The notes: generated by a model not told the origin, from the sequence alone. 64,000 bases of DNA from Xiphydria camelus (GCA_963678675.1 OY783192.1:9767953-9831952), one strand, 5' to 3'. Shown: positions 10,494 to 21,650, counted from the stretch's first letter. Program-made: numbers and translations.

Positions 10494-10905
10494 TTTCGAA
10501 TTTCCACGAGTCGACCCCGGTCAAGACTTTGCAATGGCGATGTCACAAAAATGTAAACTATTTAAGATGTCCAAGGATTCATCTTCTTCAGATAATGAAT
10601 AACCTTTGTCATTGCAATATGTTCGCGGTACTTTTATTCGTACAGATGATTGGTGATGATGTATGTAGTGTTAAATTTTCAGTTTTATTTCTGTTTCAAA
10701 ATATTCGTATTTTTCATGCAAGGCTGCGTGTTTATTATGTTATTACTTTTCAGGGTTTTTATTCTGTTTCAAAGTATTAGCACGAGGATAGCTGCAAAGT
10801 CTGGTTTCATTTCTATTAGAAATATAAAAATTCCTTTTTCTTATATCACATACTGTATGTTCATGTTTCTATACATATAATATTATATGTGTTTCTTATA
10901 TGTAT
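10494..10905 (+). pseudogene. 3' end of an unrecognised duplicated gene (short copy)
   Basis: The plus strand from 10,494 encodes FPRVDPGQDFAMAMSQKCK and the following tail, closely matching the end of the pseudogene at 20,822-21,393 on the minus strand, but with an internal stop near 10,600. Similarity continues through the AT-rich 3' region to a tip with ATACATATAATATTATATG, matched at 19,905-19,958. This copy lacks the two insertions (about 19,959-20,540 and 20,569-20,657) found in the longer copy, so it shows their empty sites. Product unknown. Confidence 0.55.
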
Positions 10906-11341
10906 TTTCTCGTGTTAATACACTTATGACCTACTTTGTTGTTTTTAGTCAATTATACAGTTCCCTCGTTTTCTCATGTACCGTGCCACACTTCGCTGTA
11001 ACTGAGAAAGAAGATTATAATCCAAGAGAAAATATGAAAACAATAACTATGTGCATTTCCAATGTACCTGAACTTTGCTTGGTGGCGAATTCTGTAAATT
11101 TTTTTTTATTAAAAATTTGGAAAATTATGTTTATATCAATCAGTATTTAAAAAAGGAGTGGGTACGTCGAATTTTCTATGAAAAAATGCATTTTTGCTAT
11201 TAAAACGTGTAAATGCATTTTTGGCGCTCGATAACTGGCCTAAAACCGAAAAAATTGACAAGTTTTTGTTTCTGATGATTGCATCAGAAATCATCGAAAA
11301 ATATCAATTTCTAGTGAAGTTAGAGGCATTTGTTTACGAGA
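10906..11341. other. No gene recognised
   Basis: AT-rich intergenic DNA with short chance frames only. It ends at the left terminus of the CACTA element. Confidence 0.5.
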
Positions 11342-11590
11342 CCCAGGTAGCAGTGGCACGTCAAACTCACGTCAATATTTCGTCACTCGATTCGTCGAAA
11401 TAACGTGATTAGTTCGGTTATAATGTCGTCATAAATGACGTGATTATGTCTCGTTAAAGAGACGTCATACTTCGACGTCAATATGTCGTCACTATAGTCA
11501 CGTTTTATTTACGTTCGTTTTTATTGATTCGGGTCGTCATATTGACGTTAAAAGTTACGTGATAATGCCATCCTAAAGACGTCACACTTT
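11342..11590. repeat. Left subterminal CGTCA motif array of the CACTA element
   Basis: At least ten copies of CGTCA or its complement occur within 250 bp inside the terminal repeat, in both orientations. Similar motif clustering is seen at the other end (about 16,970-17,106), including perfect TGACGTCA. In known CACTA elements such arrays bind the element's own protein; that role is inferred here. Confidence 0.7.
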
Positions 11591-11919
11591 AAAATCTTAT
11601 TCTCAGTGAAAAGCTTTGCAATATTATTTAAACTCAAGGAAATTTTAAAGAAGAGTGTAAAAAATGTAAGTAAAGCTCTAGTCGCAATATTGTTAAACAG
11701 TGAAATATGATCATTAGAATTACAATAATAGGCATTGAAAAATATTAATACACAATTGCATATTCGAGAAATAACATCTACATATATTTGAGAATATACA
11801 TATATATGTACGTAATACATATTGTATGTTAAAACTTCTAACGTACGGTATGTGTATAACTTCTAACGTACGTGTTATGTATTTCGGTACTATTGAAGGA
11901 TATTATACATTAATTATTC

Positions 11920-14010
11920 CTAAGTATAAATCGAGTGTATTAAAGGCAACGAAACCCAACAATCTTTATCATTCTTTTGAGTAATAGGTAGAACTAGACA
12001 TTTAGCAGTAATAACGTTGATAGGCCATGTTTCATAATCATTTGAAATTCCTGTGATGACATAAATATCTAATTCTTTAGAATCTATTGGATTACAATAT
12101 AATGATGTATGAAATGAAAATCGTTTCCCGACTATCGTAAAAGAATTGTTGTGATCCATCAAAATATTATGAATTTGCACAACTGATCTAGATTCTTTTA
12201 TAAGGCAATACGAATCAGCTTTAGAATATGCATGGACAGAAATCTGGAAATTCTGCAAGCGTAGTTGTTTAAATTGTTTACTGTTTCTGAAAATAATATT
12301 TGTAGGAAGAGGGCCACAGTTATATTCAAATTTAGGAATTATTGGTCCTTTTAATTTGATATTTTCATTAATAAATGCACTTTCAATTTCACTTATACGG
12401 CGGCAAATTTGCTGTAGTGGTCTATTAGGTGACTTCACTAAGCGTTTAATTTGTCCTAAAAAGTTTTCGAAAACAAACGCTGAGAAATTATCCAAAGGTC
12501 CATACATTTCTGCATCATCGCTGAGGTGAGATAACATATGAATATTATGAATTAAAAATTGTTTGCCATACAATTTTTCACAATGCTTAACAAATACGTT
12601 TAAAACATTGCCAGCAGTCCTGCAGCCGAATGTGGAAATGTGTTTGTATGAAATCAGAATAGTAATAGCAGAATGAAAGAGCAAGAAATGTTCATATATC
12701 GAGGGATCTACGATATTTCTTAATACAATCGGACCTAGGTATAATACAAAAGTTCTAAATTCTGTTGCTTTCCAGCGTGGCAATTCTTCCAAGCTGCGGG
12801 GTTTGCGGTTAAACTCTACAGGAATGTAAAATCGCGATGACAATAAGCGTTCTGATAATAGATGAACTGATCTACTGCCTAGGCGGACTTGTAAAGAACC
12901 AGAAATCCAAGTATTTAATAACTTTTTAGCAACACCTAAACATACATTATGCATATAATCTATGGGGAAATTTGACACTAATCCTATTGTTGGAATTTTC
13001 GATAAAGGTGAAACGCCTAAGTGGTGGTCGCTATCTATTTGTAGAGAGAATGAAGTATCAGTTCTCTTAGGCGCATGAATACCTTGCAATGTAACTCTTC
13101 CATCGACATACTCGCCAGATTCTGTACATTTTTCACAAGAAGAGTATCCGCCATGAGATTTTATACATTTTAAGTATGCCCTAGCTGGAGCATCGCAAAC
13201 GAAGCTATGTAAAGTGACAATATATTTTTTGTTATCAAGTTTAATGCCATTTTCCAATAAATGACTAAGATCATTTACAAAATTTTCTAAAAACTCGGTT
13301 AGTGGCTTTGGTTTGCCGTTGCCACAAAAAATTCCAACAACAAAAGGTTGACATTTTATTTTTTTTATTAACCCCAAAATAGGCCACAACTGCGTTTTCG
13401 AACTTGCAAATAAGGGCAAACCATCAACATTGAAACTTATTTCTATTACATTACTAGAAATATCCTTCAGATATGGGGAAATTACTTTTTTAATTCCATT
13501 CAATAAACCCAAGTGGCAGTATTCCCCGTTTTCTAGTTTCTTAGTGTCTATATTTAATTTAGTTACTAATAAACTTCGTGAATCAAGCGGTAAATCTGGA
13601 TGATAGGGCGAAAGAATGTGTAATAGATCATTAACTGTCGAGCGAGGTACATTCCTAGTTATTGCCCAAAGTCTCAGCTTCTGAGAGAGATCAGGTGTTT
13701 CAATCGTACTGCTACTATCGGAAAGCATTTCAAAAGTATCATTGTTATAGACTAATTCTGATGTGGTAGCACTGTCATTCAAAAATACGCGATTCATGTG
13801 GGTACTATTTTGAAGTAGCGGTGAAACATTGCTATCACAATCGCTTCTATATACATTTTCGCTTTTATGATTATGTGCAATAGACTCCTTCGTTACTTGA
13901 ATTCTATTACTTTCCTGTTTTATTTCATGTAATGCATTTTCGACAGCTTTTGCAATTTTTCTATTCCGCTGACGTTTCCCTGTAGTTGCATTTGTCGTCT
14001 TTCTGCTCAT
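11920..14010 (-). CDS. TNP2-like transposase of a CACTA/EnSpm element
   Basis: A single open frame of 696 residues from the ATG at 14,008-14,010. The N-terminus is basic (RKTTNATTGKRQRNRKIAK) and likely nuclear. The conserved core has FNVDGLPLFASSKTQLWPIL at about residues 195-215, VCDAPARAYLKCIKSHGGY with a CEKC pair at about 265-290, and IDYMHNVCLGVAKKLL at about 350. These carry the Asp residues expected for the RNase H-fold catalytic site of animal TNP2 transposases, and the C-x2-C likely binds zinc. The enzyme would excise and re-insert the element. It is intact with no frameshift. Its start lies 3 nt after the stop of the upstream DUF4806 gene, so it may be read from the same transcript. 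Confidence 0.88.
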   Translation of the reverse strand: MSRKTTNATTGKRQRNRKIAKAVENALHEIKQESNRIQVTKESIAHNHKSENVYRSDCDSNVSPLLQNSTHMNRVFLNDSATTSELVYNNDTFEMLSDSSSTIETPDLSQKLRLWAITRNVPRSTVNDLLHILSPYHPDLPLDSRSLLVTKLNIDTKKLENGEYCHLGLLNGIKKVISPYLKDISSNVIEISFNVDGLPLFASSKTQLWPILGLIKKIKCQPFVVGIFCGNGKPKPLTEFLENFVNDLSHLLENGIKLDNKKYIVTLHSFVCDAPARAYLKCIKSHGGYSSCEKCTESGEYVDGRVTLQGIHAPKRTDTSFSLQIDSDHHLGVSPLSKIPTIGLVSNFPIDYMHNVCLGVAKKLLNTWISGSLQVRLGSRSVHLLSERLLSSRFYIPVEFNRKPRSLEELPRWKATEFRTFVLYLGPIVLRNIVDPSIYEHFLLFHSAITILISYKHISTFGCRTAGNVLNVFVKHCEKLYGKQFLIHNIHMLSHLSDDAEMYGPLDNFSAFVFENFLGQIKRLVKSPNRPLQQICRRISEIESAFINENIKLKGPIIPKFEYNCGPLPTNIIFRNSKQFKQLRLQNFQISVHAYSKADSYCLIKESRSVVQIHNILMDHNNSFTIVGKRFSFHTSLYCNPIDSKELDIYVITGISNDYETWPINVITAKCLVLPITQKNDKDCWVSLPLIHSIYT

Positions 14011-14013
14011 TGT

Positions 14014-16128
14014 TTAAGGATTCTGTTTCTTCAATTCTTGAATTTTGTACCGTTGAGGTGCGTGTTTAAGCCAAATTTTGATACTGTCGTTGATTTCTTG
14101 TTCTGAACAATCAGTTGAGTTTATTGCACCTGGAATTAAACAATTTCAAACAAGTTTGTTAAACATATTGCCACTCAAAATACAAGAGTAATCTGTTCCA
14201 CCACTCTGATGTGTAATGGGAATTTGTAGCGGCACGCAGCATAACTCATTCTTCAAAGTATGTCAGAATACTTACGAACGACGGCAGTCTTCAACTTTAG
14301 TTGTGAAAAAACTTTCTTATCTGCACGCTTGCCAAAGAAACTATATTCTTTTGCGAGATTGTCTGTTATGCATCGACGTAATATATTATTTACTTTGGAT
14401 GATGTGTTTTTACCGCCCAATTGTGATAGGTATGTAGACTGAAACAAAACGTTATTCCTTTTTTGTATAGGCTTATTTATGTCTGGAAATATGTTGTGAT
14501 GTGACTTTTGAAATTGAGTTAAAGTGATAAATTGAATTCTTGAATTGCGGTATACGTATATGTATGCTATTCATATGATTTACGAAGTATGATAATAAAA
14601 AGAAGTAATCAAATATAGAGAAGCTTGAATCAAATTATATGTCAATATGTTTATAAGTAAAGAGACAATTCTTACGAAGCCAATCAAATTTTCTTTTTCT
14701 TCTAAATAACGTTCGAATCCATCTAGATCATCAGTAGTATTAATCGGTAAATTTGATGGTAAATGTGCTGCTTGACATTGGTTTAACGTGGCAGTTGTTG
14801 ACTGCTTTTCAATCCATCGAAGTATTTGGGTATTTTGTTCTTTTATAATAAAAATTTCTCGTAATAACTTCCGTTGAAACACTACAATAAATTAATCAAA
14901 GTATTGGTAAAAATATATAGACATACGTCTGTTAATTTTCCTACATAACATCTGTATATTAGGTTGGCGGAAACGTTTTGTCGTATTGCAATATGTGCAG
15001 GCAATTTTACCCGCACATATTGAAATATTGGATTTCAAATATAATTACCATAGGCTTACCGATATTATTAACATTATTTGCTGCTAGGTCATCTAAATCA
15101 TTATTCAAAGTACCGGTAGATTGCGATACTTTTGAAAGATGAGAGATCGTTGAATGAGATGGTTGAACTGAATAATCATCATCATTTCTTGTATTAATAG
15201 AATGTGGATCGGAATTAACTAAAAAATATTCAGATCATACATTTCTAATTCATACAAAGATATGATACAAAACTGTTAAATAGCTTATTTCATGTAATAA
15301 GATTGCTCGTAATTGTTGGATCATGTCCATAAAATGATACAAATCAAGTTTTAAATTTCCTATAATTATTTAATGAAGGCTCAATTTGAAAATCTTCTTA
15401 AATTTATCGAAATGCCAGCGCGAAAAATATAATCAGCCATGTTCATTAATAATTCTTCAGGTGTACGTACCATCCTCTCCCAGTTTCAATCTTTTGCACT
15501 CAGAACCAGACTTTTTATAGATTTCTACCTTCGGTGGTCTAGGAAGAAGACTGATATTTTCTTCGTCACTCGAATCAGACAAAATTTTGCGGGTAGCAGA
15601 GACTTTTCTCTTCCACGATTGCTTTTTTTTTGGTGTTTCAATACCTGACTGTATATCTGAGGTTACTTCGGCTTGTTTTATTTTATACGAAGCTTTTTCA
15701 AAATCATCTGTATAGAAATATAATGATTATAGTTTTTTAATATCGAATTGAAGAATCTGATGAAATAAAAAAAAATGTTATCGAACGATATCTCGTGCAT
15801 TCGTTCAGCGCTCAACCATATCACAAAGAAAAGATAATGAGGAGCTCCAAAAATTCGGCTTTACGTTGTTATCCCCCTTTTGTTAAGAAGGAATAAGCAT
15901 ATGTGTGTACTTACCGCACTCAAAAAAACGACGGCAAATACCATACACTGTCCAGGTCTCCTCATCTGGATTTTCCCCACGTTTTAATAATTTATTGTAT
16001 TCATTTTGCGTCTTGCATGGTGGCCACAAGACTTCTTTTTTTCGTGGCGTTAACCAGCGGCTATTTACTACAGCTATGCCGCCTGCACATTCCTCGGAAG
16101 CAGAAAACTCGACGCCTACATATGTCAT
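14014..16128 (-). CDS. DUF4806 accessory protein of the CACTA element (six exons)
   Basis: Exons, read on the minus strand: 16128-15915, 15707-15471, 15218-15060, 14881-14676, 14438-14276, 14129-14014. Every intron is GT-AG and all phases join, giving 1,095 nt (364 residues plus stop). The first exon has the opening motif typical of these proteins (YVGVEFSASEE, then SRWLTP and LWPP). The middle is acidic, Ser-rich and basic by turns. Exons 4-5 hold the DUF4806 domain (NLPINTTDDLDGFERYL, then YLSQLGGKN and KEYSFFGKRADKKVF), and the last ends WLKHAPQR and a short tail. DUF4806 proteins commonly accompany TNP2 transposases in insect CACTA elements; their biochemical role is unknown. The stop at 14,014-14,016 is 3 nt before the transposase ATG. 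Confidence 0.8.
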
Positions 16129-16748
16129 TATACGCGACGTCTTATACAGTCACTCTTTTTTCGCTCGCTCTCACTTTTATTTTCCTGTCACTTTGCTGCT
16201 TTAAGAAATCGTATATGCACTGCACTGAAAATGCCACGAATGTTCGAATATCGTTTGAACTGTACGGGACTACCGACGTGACTGAACCGAAATTTTCAAA
16301 CTCAAAGAAATAAACCGTTTCTGCCGTGGTGACGGTACGTTAGTATAGGGAAAGACCCACCTCGGTCTACGGCATTTGGTCAGCACATGGAACTCATTAA
16401 ACGCGGATACCAAGGAAAGTGGCAGGTAACACGGGTACCCGCAATGCCGTGATTTTCTATTCCGTTGGAGTTCTTGTAAAAAGTATCCCGCAGAGGTATC
16501 AAGGGAAAATCCCGTTTATTTCCGTTATTTGTAATTTTATGAAAATATATTTCAAATAAAATTTGTTTGGTATTGAAAGATACATATGGTAGATGCAACA
16601 GATTTTCAATGACACGCATTATTTACGAGATATGAAGGTTACTTTCATCTTTTTAAGTGGAATTCGGTATTTTAATTCCTACAAAAGTAGTAGAGCTCGT
16701 CAAGATGAACAAAAAAAGGTAAAAGGTGAAATGTCCATTCGCTGAACC

Positions 16749-16860
16749 GTTTGTGAGATATTTCCGCTCAAAGTACAAGAGTAAATTTCGCTGGGCGCTG
16801 GAAACTTAGTCGCACGCAGCGCAATTTACTCTTGTACTTTGAACGAAAATATCTCACAAA
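16749..16860. repeat. 42-bp inverted repeat in the CACTA 5' region
   Basis: Arms beginning TGTGAGATATTT and ending near AGAGTAAATT face each other across about 28 bp. It lies between the right terminus and the start of the DUF4806 gene, i.e. in the promoter region, and could be a small nested MITE or a regulatory hairpin. Confidence 0.7.
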
Positions 16861-17106
16861 CTTTTCAACTGATGGGTATTTCATCTTATACATTTCTTAC
16901 AGTTACACACCTGATTATGCGTAGGGAAATAATAAATTATGTGACTGTTTCGTCAACAAATTACGTGAAAAAAACGTCATTTCAATGACGTCATAATATG
17001 ATCTTCAAATAACACGTGATTAAAACGTCGAATTTAAGGCATATGACGTCGTCGACGAACAATCACCTTCAAGCGACGTGAATATGACGTGTCACTGCTA
17101 CCTGGG

Positions 17107-17532
17107 GAGCGCGCGGGCGCTACGGTGCGTATTTATATACAAAACGCAATATCTCGAGAACTATTCATCGTAGCAAAATGAGATAAAAACCAATCGTTTC
17201 GTCGTGAAATTCTCTCCATTTTTTCCGGAGCATGTCTCGATAACTTCTCACGAGTTTTCGATATATGTAAGGAAAAAAACGTACAAAAAATACATTTCTA
17301 TTAAAAATTAAAAAGCACACTTTGGTTTTATGTAATATTTGTTGTATATATTTTTCCGAATATTAAAAAAAAGGTGTGAGTGCCGTTGTACTCACGGAGG
17401 ATGTGTAAAACATCTTACAATTATCTGCGGTCCGAGTTTAATTGGGGAATATGACGTCGTAGTTCGACATAAAGAAGTTTAATTTTTTCTATAATAAAAT
17501 ATTTATTATTATTATATTAGATTTATAACTTA
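17107..17532. other. No gene recognised
   Basis: AT-rich spacer between the CACTA element and the Helitron end, with a small hairpin at about 17,375-17,396 (GTGAGTGCC / TACTCAC). No coding frame. Confidence 0.5.
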
Positions 17533-18672
17533 CTAGCAGCCCGTCCCGGCTTCGCACGGGTAGATTGTGGATTGATTTTGTCTGTCCACTATTGTTTAAA
17601 TACATTTTTAATACAAAACTTTTAGTATTTTTCCCGGGCTACGCAATGGTCATATTGGATTTGACCTTGACCATGACCTTCAAGGTTATATCAAGGTCAA
17701 ATTAATTTTTTTCACGTTCAAATGTGTCCTTGCCCATTTTTTTCATGTTACCTTTATTGTCAGCGGAGGTCAAATTTAGGTCAAGTATAGTTCGACTTTT
17801 TGAACACCCTATATAAGATTTACTAACTCAAAAACCTTCGCGGACATGCGTCCAACTGTTCCCCAAATTTTCATCGCAATCGGATGAACGGTTTAGGAAG
17901 GCATAATAATCATCCGTACCGGTACTTTTTGAACACCCTGTATAAGATTTACTAACTCAGAAACCTTCGCGGGCATGCGTCCAACCATTTCCCAACTTTT
18001 CATCGCAATCGGATGAACGGTTTAGGAAGGCATAATAATCATCCGTACCGGTACTTTTTGAACACCCTGTATAAGATTTACTAACTCAAACCTTCGCGGA
18101 TATGCGTCCAACTGTTCCCCAAATTTTCATCGCAATCGGATGAACGGTTTAGGAAGGCATAATAATCATCAGTACCGGTACTTTTTGAACACCCTATATA
18201 AGATTTACTAACTCAGAAACCTTCGCGGGCATGCGTCCAACCATTCCCCAACTTTCCATCGCAATCGGATGAACGGTTTAGGAAGGCATAATAATCATCA
18301 CTACCGGTACTTTTTGAACACCTTTTATAAGATTTACTAACTCAGAAACCTTCGCGGGCATGCGTCCAACCATTCCCCAAAGTTTCATCGCAATAGGATG
18401 AACGGTTTAGGAAGGCATAATAATCATCCGTACCGGTACTTTTTGAACACCCTGTATAAGATTTACTAACTCAGAAACCTTCGCGGGCATGCGTCCAACC
18501 ATTTCCCAAAGTTTCATCGCAATCTGATGAACGGTTTAGGAAGGCATTTGATATTACCTTAAAGGTCACGGTCAAGGTCAAATCCAGTACGACCACTGGG
18601 TAGCCAAGGGAAAATCCTTAAAGTTTTGTATTAAACATTTTTCTCTAAAATGTTTTCCCGTTGAGATAATCC
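17533..18672 (-). mobile_element. Helitron 3' portion, 5' end missing
   Basis: On the minus strand the segment ends with a GC hairpin (CCCGTGCGAAGCCGGGACGG) followed by CTGCTAG, with a T just outside (complement of 17,532). This is the Helitron 3' signature of hairpin, CTRR and host T. The same end recurs at 46,872. Inside are six tandem 129-bp units and a tail (18,546-18,672) matching the second Helitron. No TC 5' terminus and no helicase are found, so it is truncated. Confidence 0.8.
17802..18545. repeat. 129-bp minisatellite, six units, in the Helitron
   Basis: Units start at 17802, 17931, 18060, 18187, 18316 and 18445 with GAACACCCTGTATAAG and end with CGGTTTAGGAAGGCA. The same unit occurs at 47,816, 47,945, 48,074, 48,203 and 48,449 in the second Helitron, with a different copy number. 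Confidence 0.92.
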
Positions 18673-19031
18673 AGCTTGCGCGAATAGTATGCGCAGTAGC
18701 GCCACACACACACTGACGTAGTCACATCTACATGACTTACGTCTGACGCTCAATTTCCCAGGAAGGTCGTACCGCAGAGCCATAGCATAGATGTTTACAC
18801 ATCAAAAAAATTGAAATCTGACACTTGTATAGAAAAAGTGACAACAAAGTCGATTTTCTCAGCCCATCTACTGTACTATGGTTCCCACGTACCCAAGCGT
18901 ACCCAAACGCTTGTCAAGGCTTGCGTAGGCTTGGAGTTTGTGGCAAGTGCCAAGCGTGTAAACGGACATCCAAATTCAGCCAAGTGTTTGTGAAGGCTTG
19001 GAGTTTGTGGCAAGCGCCAAGCGTGTAAACG
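18673..19031. repeat. Short direct repeats, no gene
   Basis: The phrase GGCTTGGAGTTTGTGGCAAG occurs twice (about 18,928 and 18,994), each followed by CCAAGCGTGTAAACG. Otherwise no features. Confidence 0.6.
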
Positions 19032-19904
19032 TGTCATAAGGATGTGTAAGCGACGGCAGTTAATAGTCTGGCACGAGGGGGGGTATTGTGTTGAGTCTCG
19101 GTCCTCGAGCTCACAGAGGCGACGTTGCTAGTACCGAAGGTTGACGGTGGAGGCCGTTCCGACGGTTAGGCCGATGTCTCTGTGCAAAGTGGGCCTTTGA
19201 GGCTCCTCAGCTACCCGGGGATTAGTGCGGAGCCTTTCCGCGATAACAACGGGCGGGGATGGTCCTGGGACCCTGTGTGTGTGGGAGTGCATACCTTTGT
19301 GTGCACTTACGATGTAGGCGCAATCTTTGATCCGCCTTTGGGGTGGCTGACGTGATTCTTTTGATCCACCTCTGGTGGCTGCACCAGTATGAGACCGGGA
19401 AGACTCCCCTGTGTCCGACCAGCAGGTGAGTTATCACTGTAGCGGAAGAATGCGGTGGAGTACGTATGCGTTGGACATGTCGGGGCTAGTGAACCAGGTT
19501 TTATGGGGCTTGCCCCGCCACTCCATTAGGAGTGTTCCGGGTCACTGATAGGCACACGCCGACATGATTTGTTGTTTGGTGTTTGACTGCGAGCGAATGT
19601 GTGAGAGTGAATGGGTGAGTGAATGTATACGAGGACAGTGCTGGCAGCGAAGTGTCTATTGTGTTACCCTTACACAGTTCCTGTCCAGCTCCTTCATGAC
19701 GAGGCCACGCCTTGGGTCCCGGTGGACAGATATTGTGGGGATTTCCCCACCACTCCTCTAGGAGTGTCTCTGTACACCGGTGACACAGGCCGACGCCTGC
19801 AGGATTGCGAGGTTGAATGATTGTGTGTTTTCGGGAGGTGGCTTGTGTCGACCGGTCGGGTGCGAGAGGTGTCCTCGCGCTCACTGTGTCAGCTTATATT
19901 ATAA
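19032..19904. other. GC-rich unidentified block with paired hairpin-like repeats
   Basis: Higher GC than its surroundings. A motif at about 19,500-19,563 (GGGGCTTGCCCCGCCACTCC) is repeated in diverged form at about 19,733-19,800 (GGGGATTTCCCCACCACTCC), each with a small stem and followed by AGGAGTGT. Open frames up to 127 codons on both strands show no domain. It might be the untranslated end of a retroelement, but no coding support is present. Confidence 0.4.
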
Positions 19905-19965
19905 GGAACACATATTATATTATATATATATAGAAACATGAACATACAGTATTATATAAGAAATA

Positions 19966-20127
19966 GTATCTTATGTCATAAGGCGGTAATCCGAGGCTTT
20001 TTCAGACTGTGTTCAAGTCGTAGCACGAGGGACGTTGGGGGGACGGGGATCTTCCCATCATACCTCGTTCTACGACATAAACACAATCTGAAAAATCCGA
20101 GGATTAAAGCCAAATGATATATATTAT
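19966..20127. mobile_element. MITE with TAATCCGAGGCTTTTTCAGA arms
   Basis: Inverted arms of about 40-50 bp flank a GC-rich loop. A second member lies at 50,943-51,092, and a truncated terminus, TAGTATCTTATGTCCTTAGG, is seen at about 38,150 and 50,505. It lies within an insertion that splits the 3' region of the unrecognised pseudogene at 20.8-21.4 kb. Confidence 0.75.
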
Positions 20128-20568
20128 TTTTCCTCGCGAATGCCCATTTCGTCGCCTTCTTCATCGCTGTTCGGGATAATGACGCTTTTTCTCTTCATAT
20201 TTTGATTTTACACTTATAGGTTCGGTATACTCTCGTGCACCCGTCAGTCGACTCGAATGAATCGATTCGATATGGTTTTCACGTTGCGATCGTCAATTTG
20301 AAAAAGACCCACTTCGGACTAAACAATCGCGCCAATCAGAGTGCAACAGTGTCAGCTGACGAAGTGAGATAGCTATACTCTGCTCATTTCACGTTCCGTT
20401 ACTGCGACTAAGTATTCGCGTCAGTCCGAGTAAAGTGATTTTAATACTCTACGGACTCTTAGTCGGTGTCACGCGGGAAAAACGCCATCTTACTGTCTAA
20501 AAGTAGACTGGAAAAGGCCTCGAAATGGGCATGAGTGAGGAAAAAGGAATTTTTAGATTTCTGTTTCT

Positions 20569-20657
20569 GGCCGAATGTATAAACGCGGTGAACTGGAGTT
20601 CAGCTTGAACTGTGGATCGAGCCGAATTACAGTTCATCGCGTTTATACAACCGGCCC
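20569..20657. mobile_element. Small MITE with TGTATAAACGCG arms
   Basis: Arms GTATAAACGCGGTGAACTG and their complement surround a short loop, with GGCC at the tips. The paralogous sequence at 10,806-10,850 lacks it, giving an empty site and confirming a discrete insertion. Confidence 0.7.
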
Positions 20658-20821
20658 TAAAAGAAATGAAACCTGACTTTGCAGATACCCTCGTACTAAC
20701 ACTTTGAAACAGAATGAAAACCCTGAAAAGTAATAACATAATAAACATGCACCCTTGCATGAGAAATACGAATATTTTGAAACAGAAATAAAACTGAAAA
20801 TGTGTAACACTACATGCATCA

Positions 20822-21393
20822 TCACCAACCATCTGTACGAATCAAAGTACTGCGAACATATTGCGATGACAAAGGTTGTTCATCATCTGAAAAAGATGAA
20901 TCCTTGGACATCTTAAATAGTTTACATTTTTGTGATATCGCCATTGCAAAGTCTTGACCGGGGTCGACTCGTGGAAATTCTAATGGCATATAAGCCATCG
21001 ATTCCGCTGTCATATCTAAAGAAATACCACTTCGAGTAATTTTAAAACCACGAATTTGCAAGAGCATCATTGTGTGCATATAAGTTGGTTGGATCAATTG
21101 TTGCCACTTAACCATTTTCATTTCTCGACTGGTTTTCTCAAAGAGAAATAAGGGAGAATTAATGCATCTAGGTATATCATTGTTATTAAAGACTTGAATG
21201 CAAAAATGCCCGGACTATCTTCACCCGCAGAGGAACGAGAAGGTGCTTTGGCGGTTAACAATTTCTTGCGCAAATTTGCAAGCATTTGTTTTATGTTATC
21301 TAGAATACTGAACCGTTTACACGCTTCCACGAACACCGGAACACTTGCCAATACCGTAACATCCGTTAGAAAACGTTCGACAAATTCTTGCAC
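20822..21393 (-). pseudogene. Unrecognised gene, C-terminal part, one frameshift
   Basis: Two minus-strand frames (21,393-21,118 and 21,121-20,822) join if one base is shifted at an overlapping TGA/ATG. The deduced segment is about 190 residues, mixed helical, with basic stretches (NLRKKLLTAK) and a Ser/Asp-rich end (SKDSSFSDDEQ). Nothing in it is a motif I recognise. A second copy of its end plus 3' region lies at 10,494-10,905, so it is repetitive and probably part of a transposon or a mobilised gene fragment. Confidence 0.5.
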
Positions 21394-21650
21394 ATTAATT
21401 GTCTAGTCTCTTCGTGCCACCAGTGACTTGCTGTGGGCACTAGCAGTTGAACTCTATGTCTTATAATTGTGCGATGTAGAAAATCTTCCGAATGAGTAAT
21501 TGTCAGACCGTACGCGTTAGTGACAAGAAACAGTGTCGGTGTCTTTTTGTACACAAATTGGCAGAAATGGGTTTTAGCAACGGGTCTTTTTGAAAATTTG
21601 AATGTGACCTCAACACACACCCGGGAGATATTCGTTTCCGCAAGAATCGT

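Larger units (their letters stand above)
11342..17106 (-). mobile_element. CACTA/EnSpm-type DNA transposon, apparently complete (5.8 kb)
   Basis: The termini are inverted: CCCAGGTAGCAGTG at 11,342 and its exact complement ending at 17,106, with similarity continuing into a CACGTCA-rich stretch. Both subterminal regions hold many CGTCA/TGACG motifs, as CACTA elements usually do. Inside are two minus-strand genes: a TNP2-like transposase and a spliced DUF4806 gene. GAG trinucleotides sit at 11,338-11,340 and 17,107-17,109, with one extra A on the left, so a 3-bp target duplication is plausible but not exact. All coding parts are open, so this could be an active copy. Confidence 0.85.

Noticed and set aside
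17802..18545. CRISPR-like regular repeats
   Set aside because: Units are contiguous 129-bp minisatellites inside a Helitron in a eukaryotic genome, without spacers or cas genes.
20497..20832. 111-codon minus-strand frame
   Set aside because: Lies in the 3' region of the duplicated pseudogene and spans a MITE; no motif.
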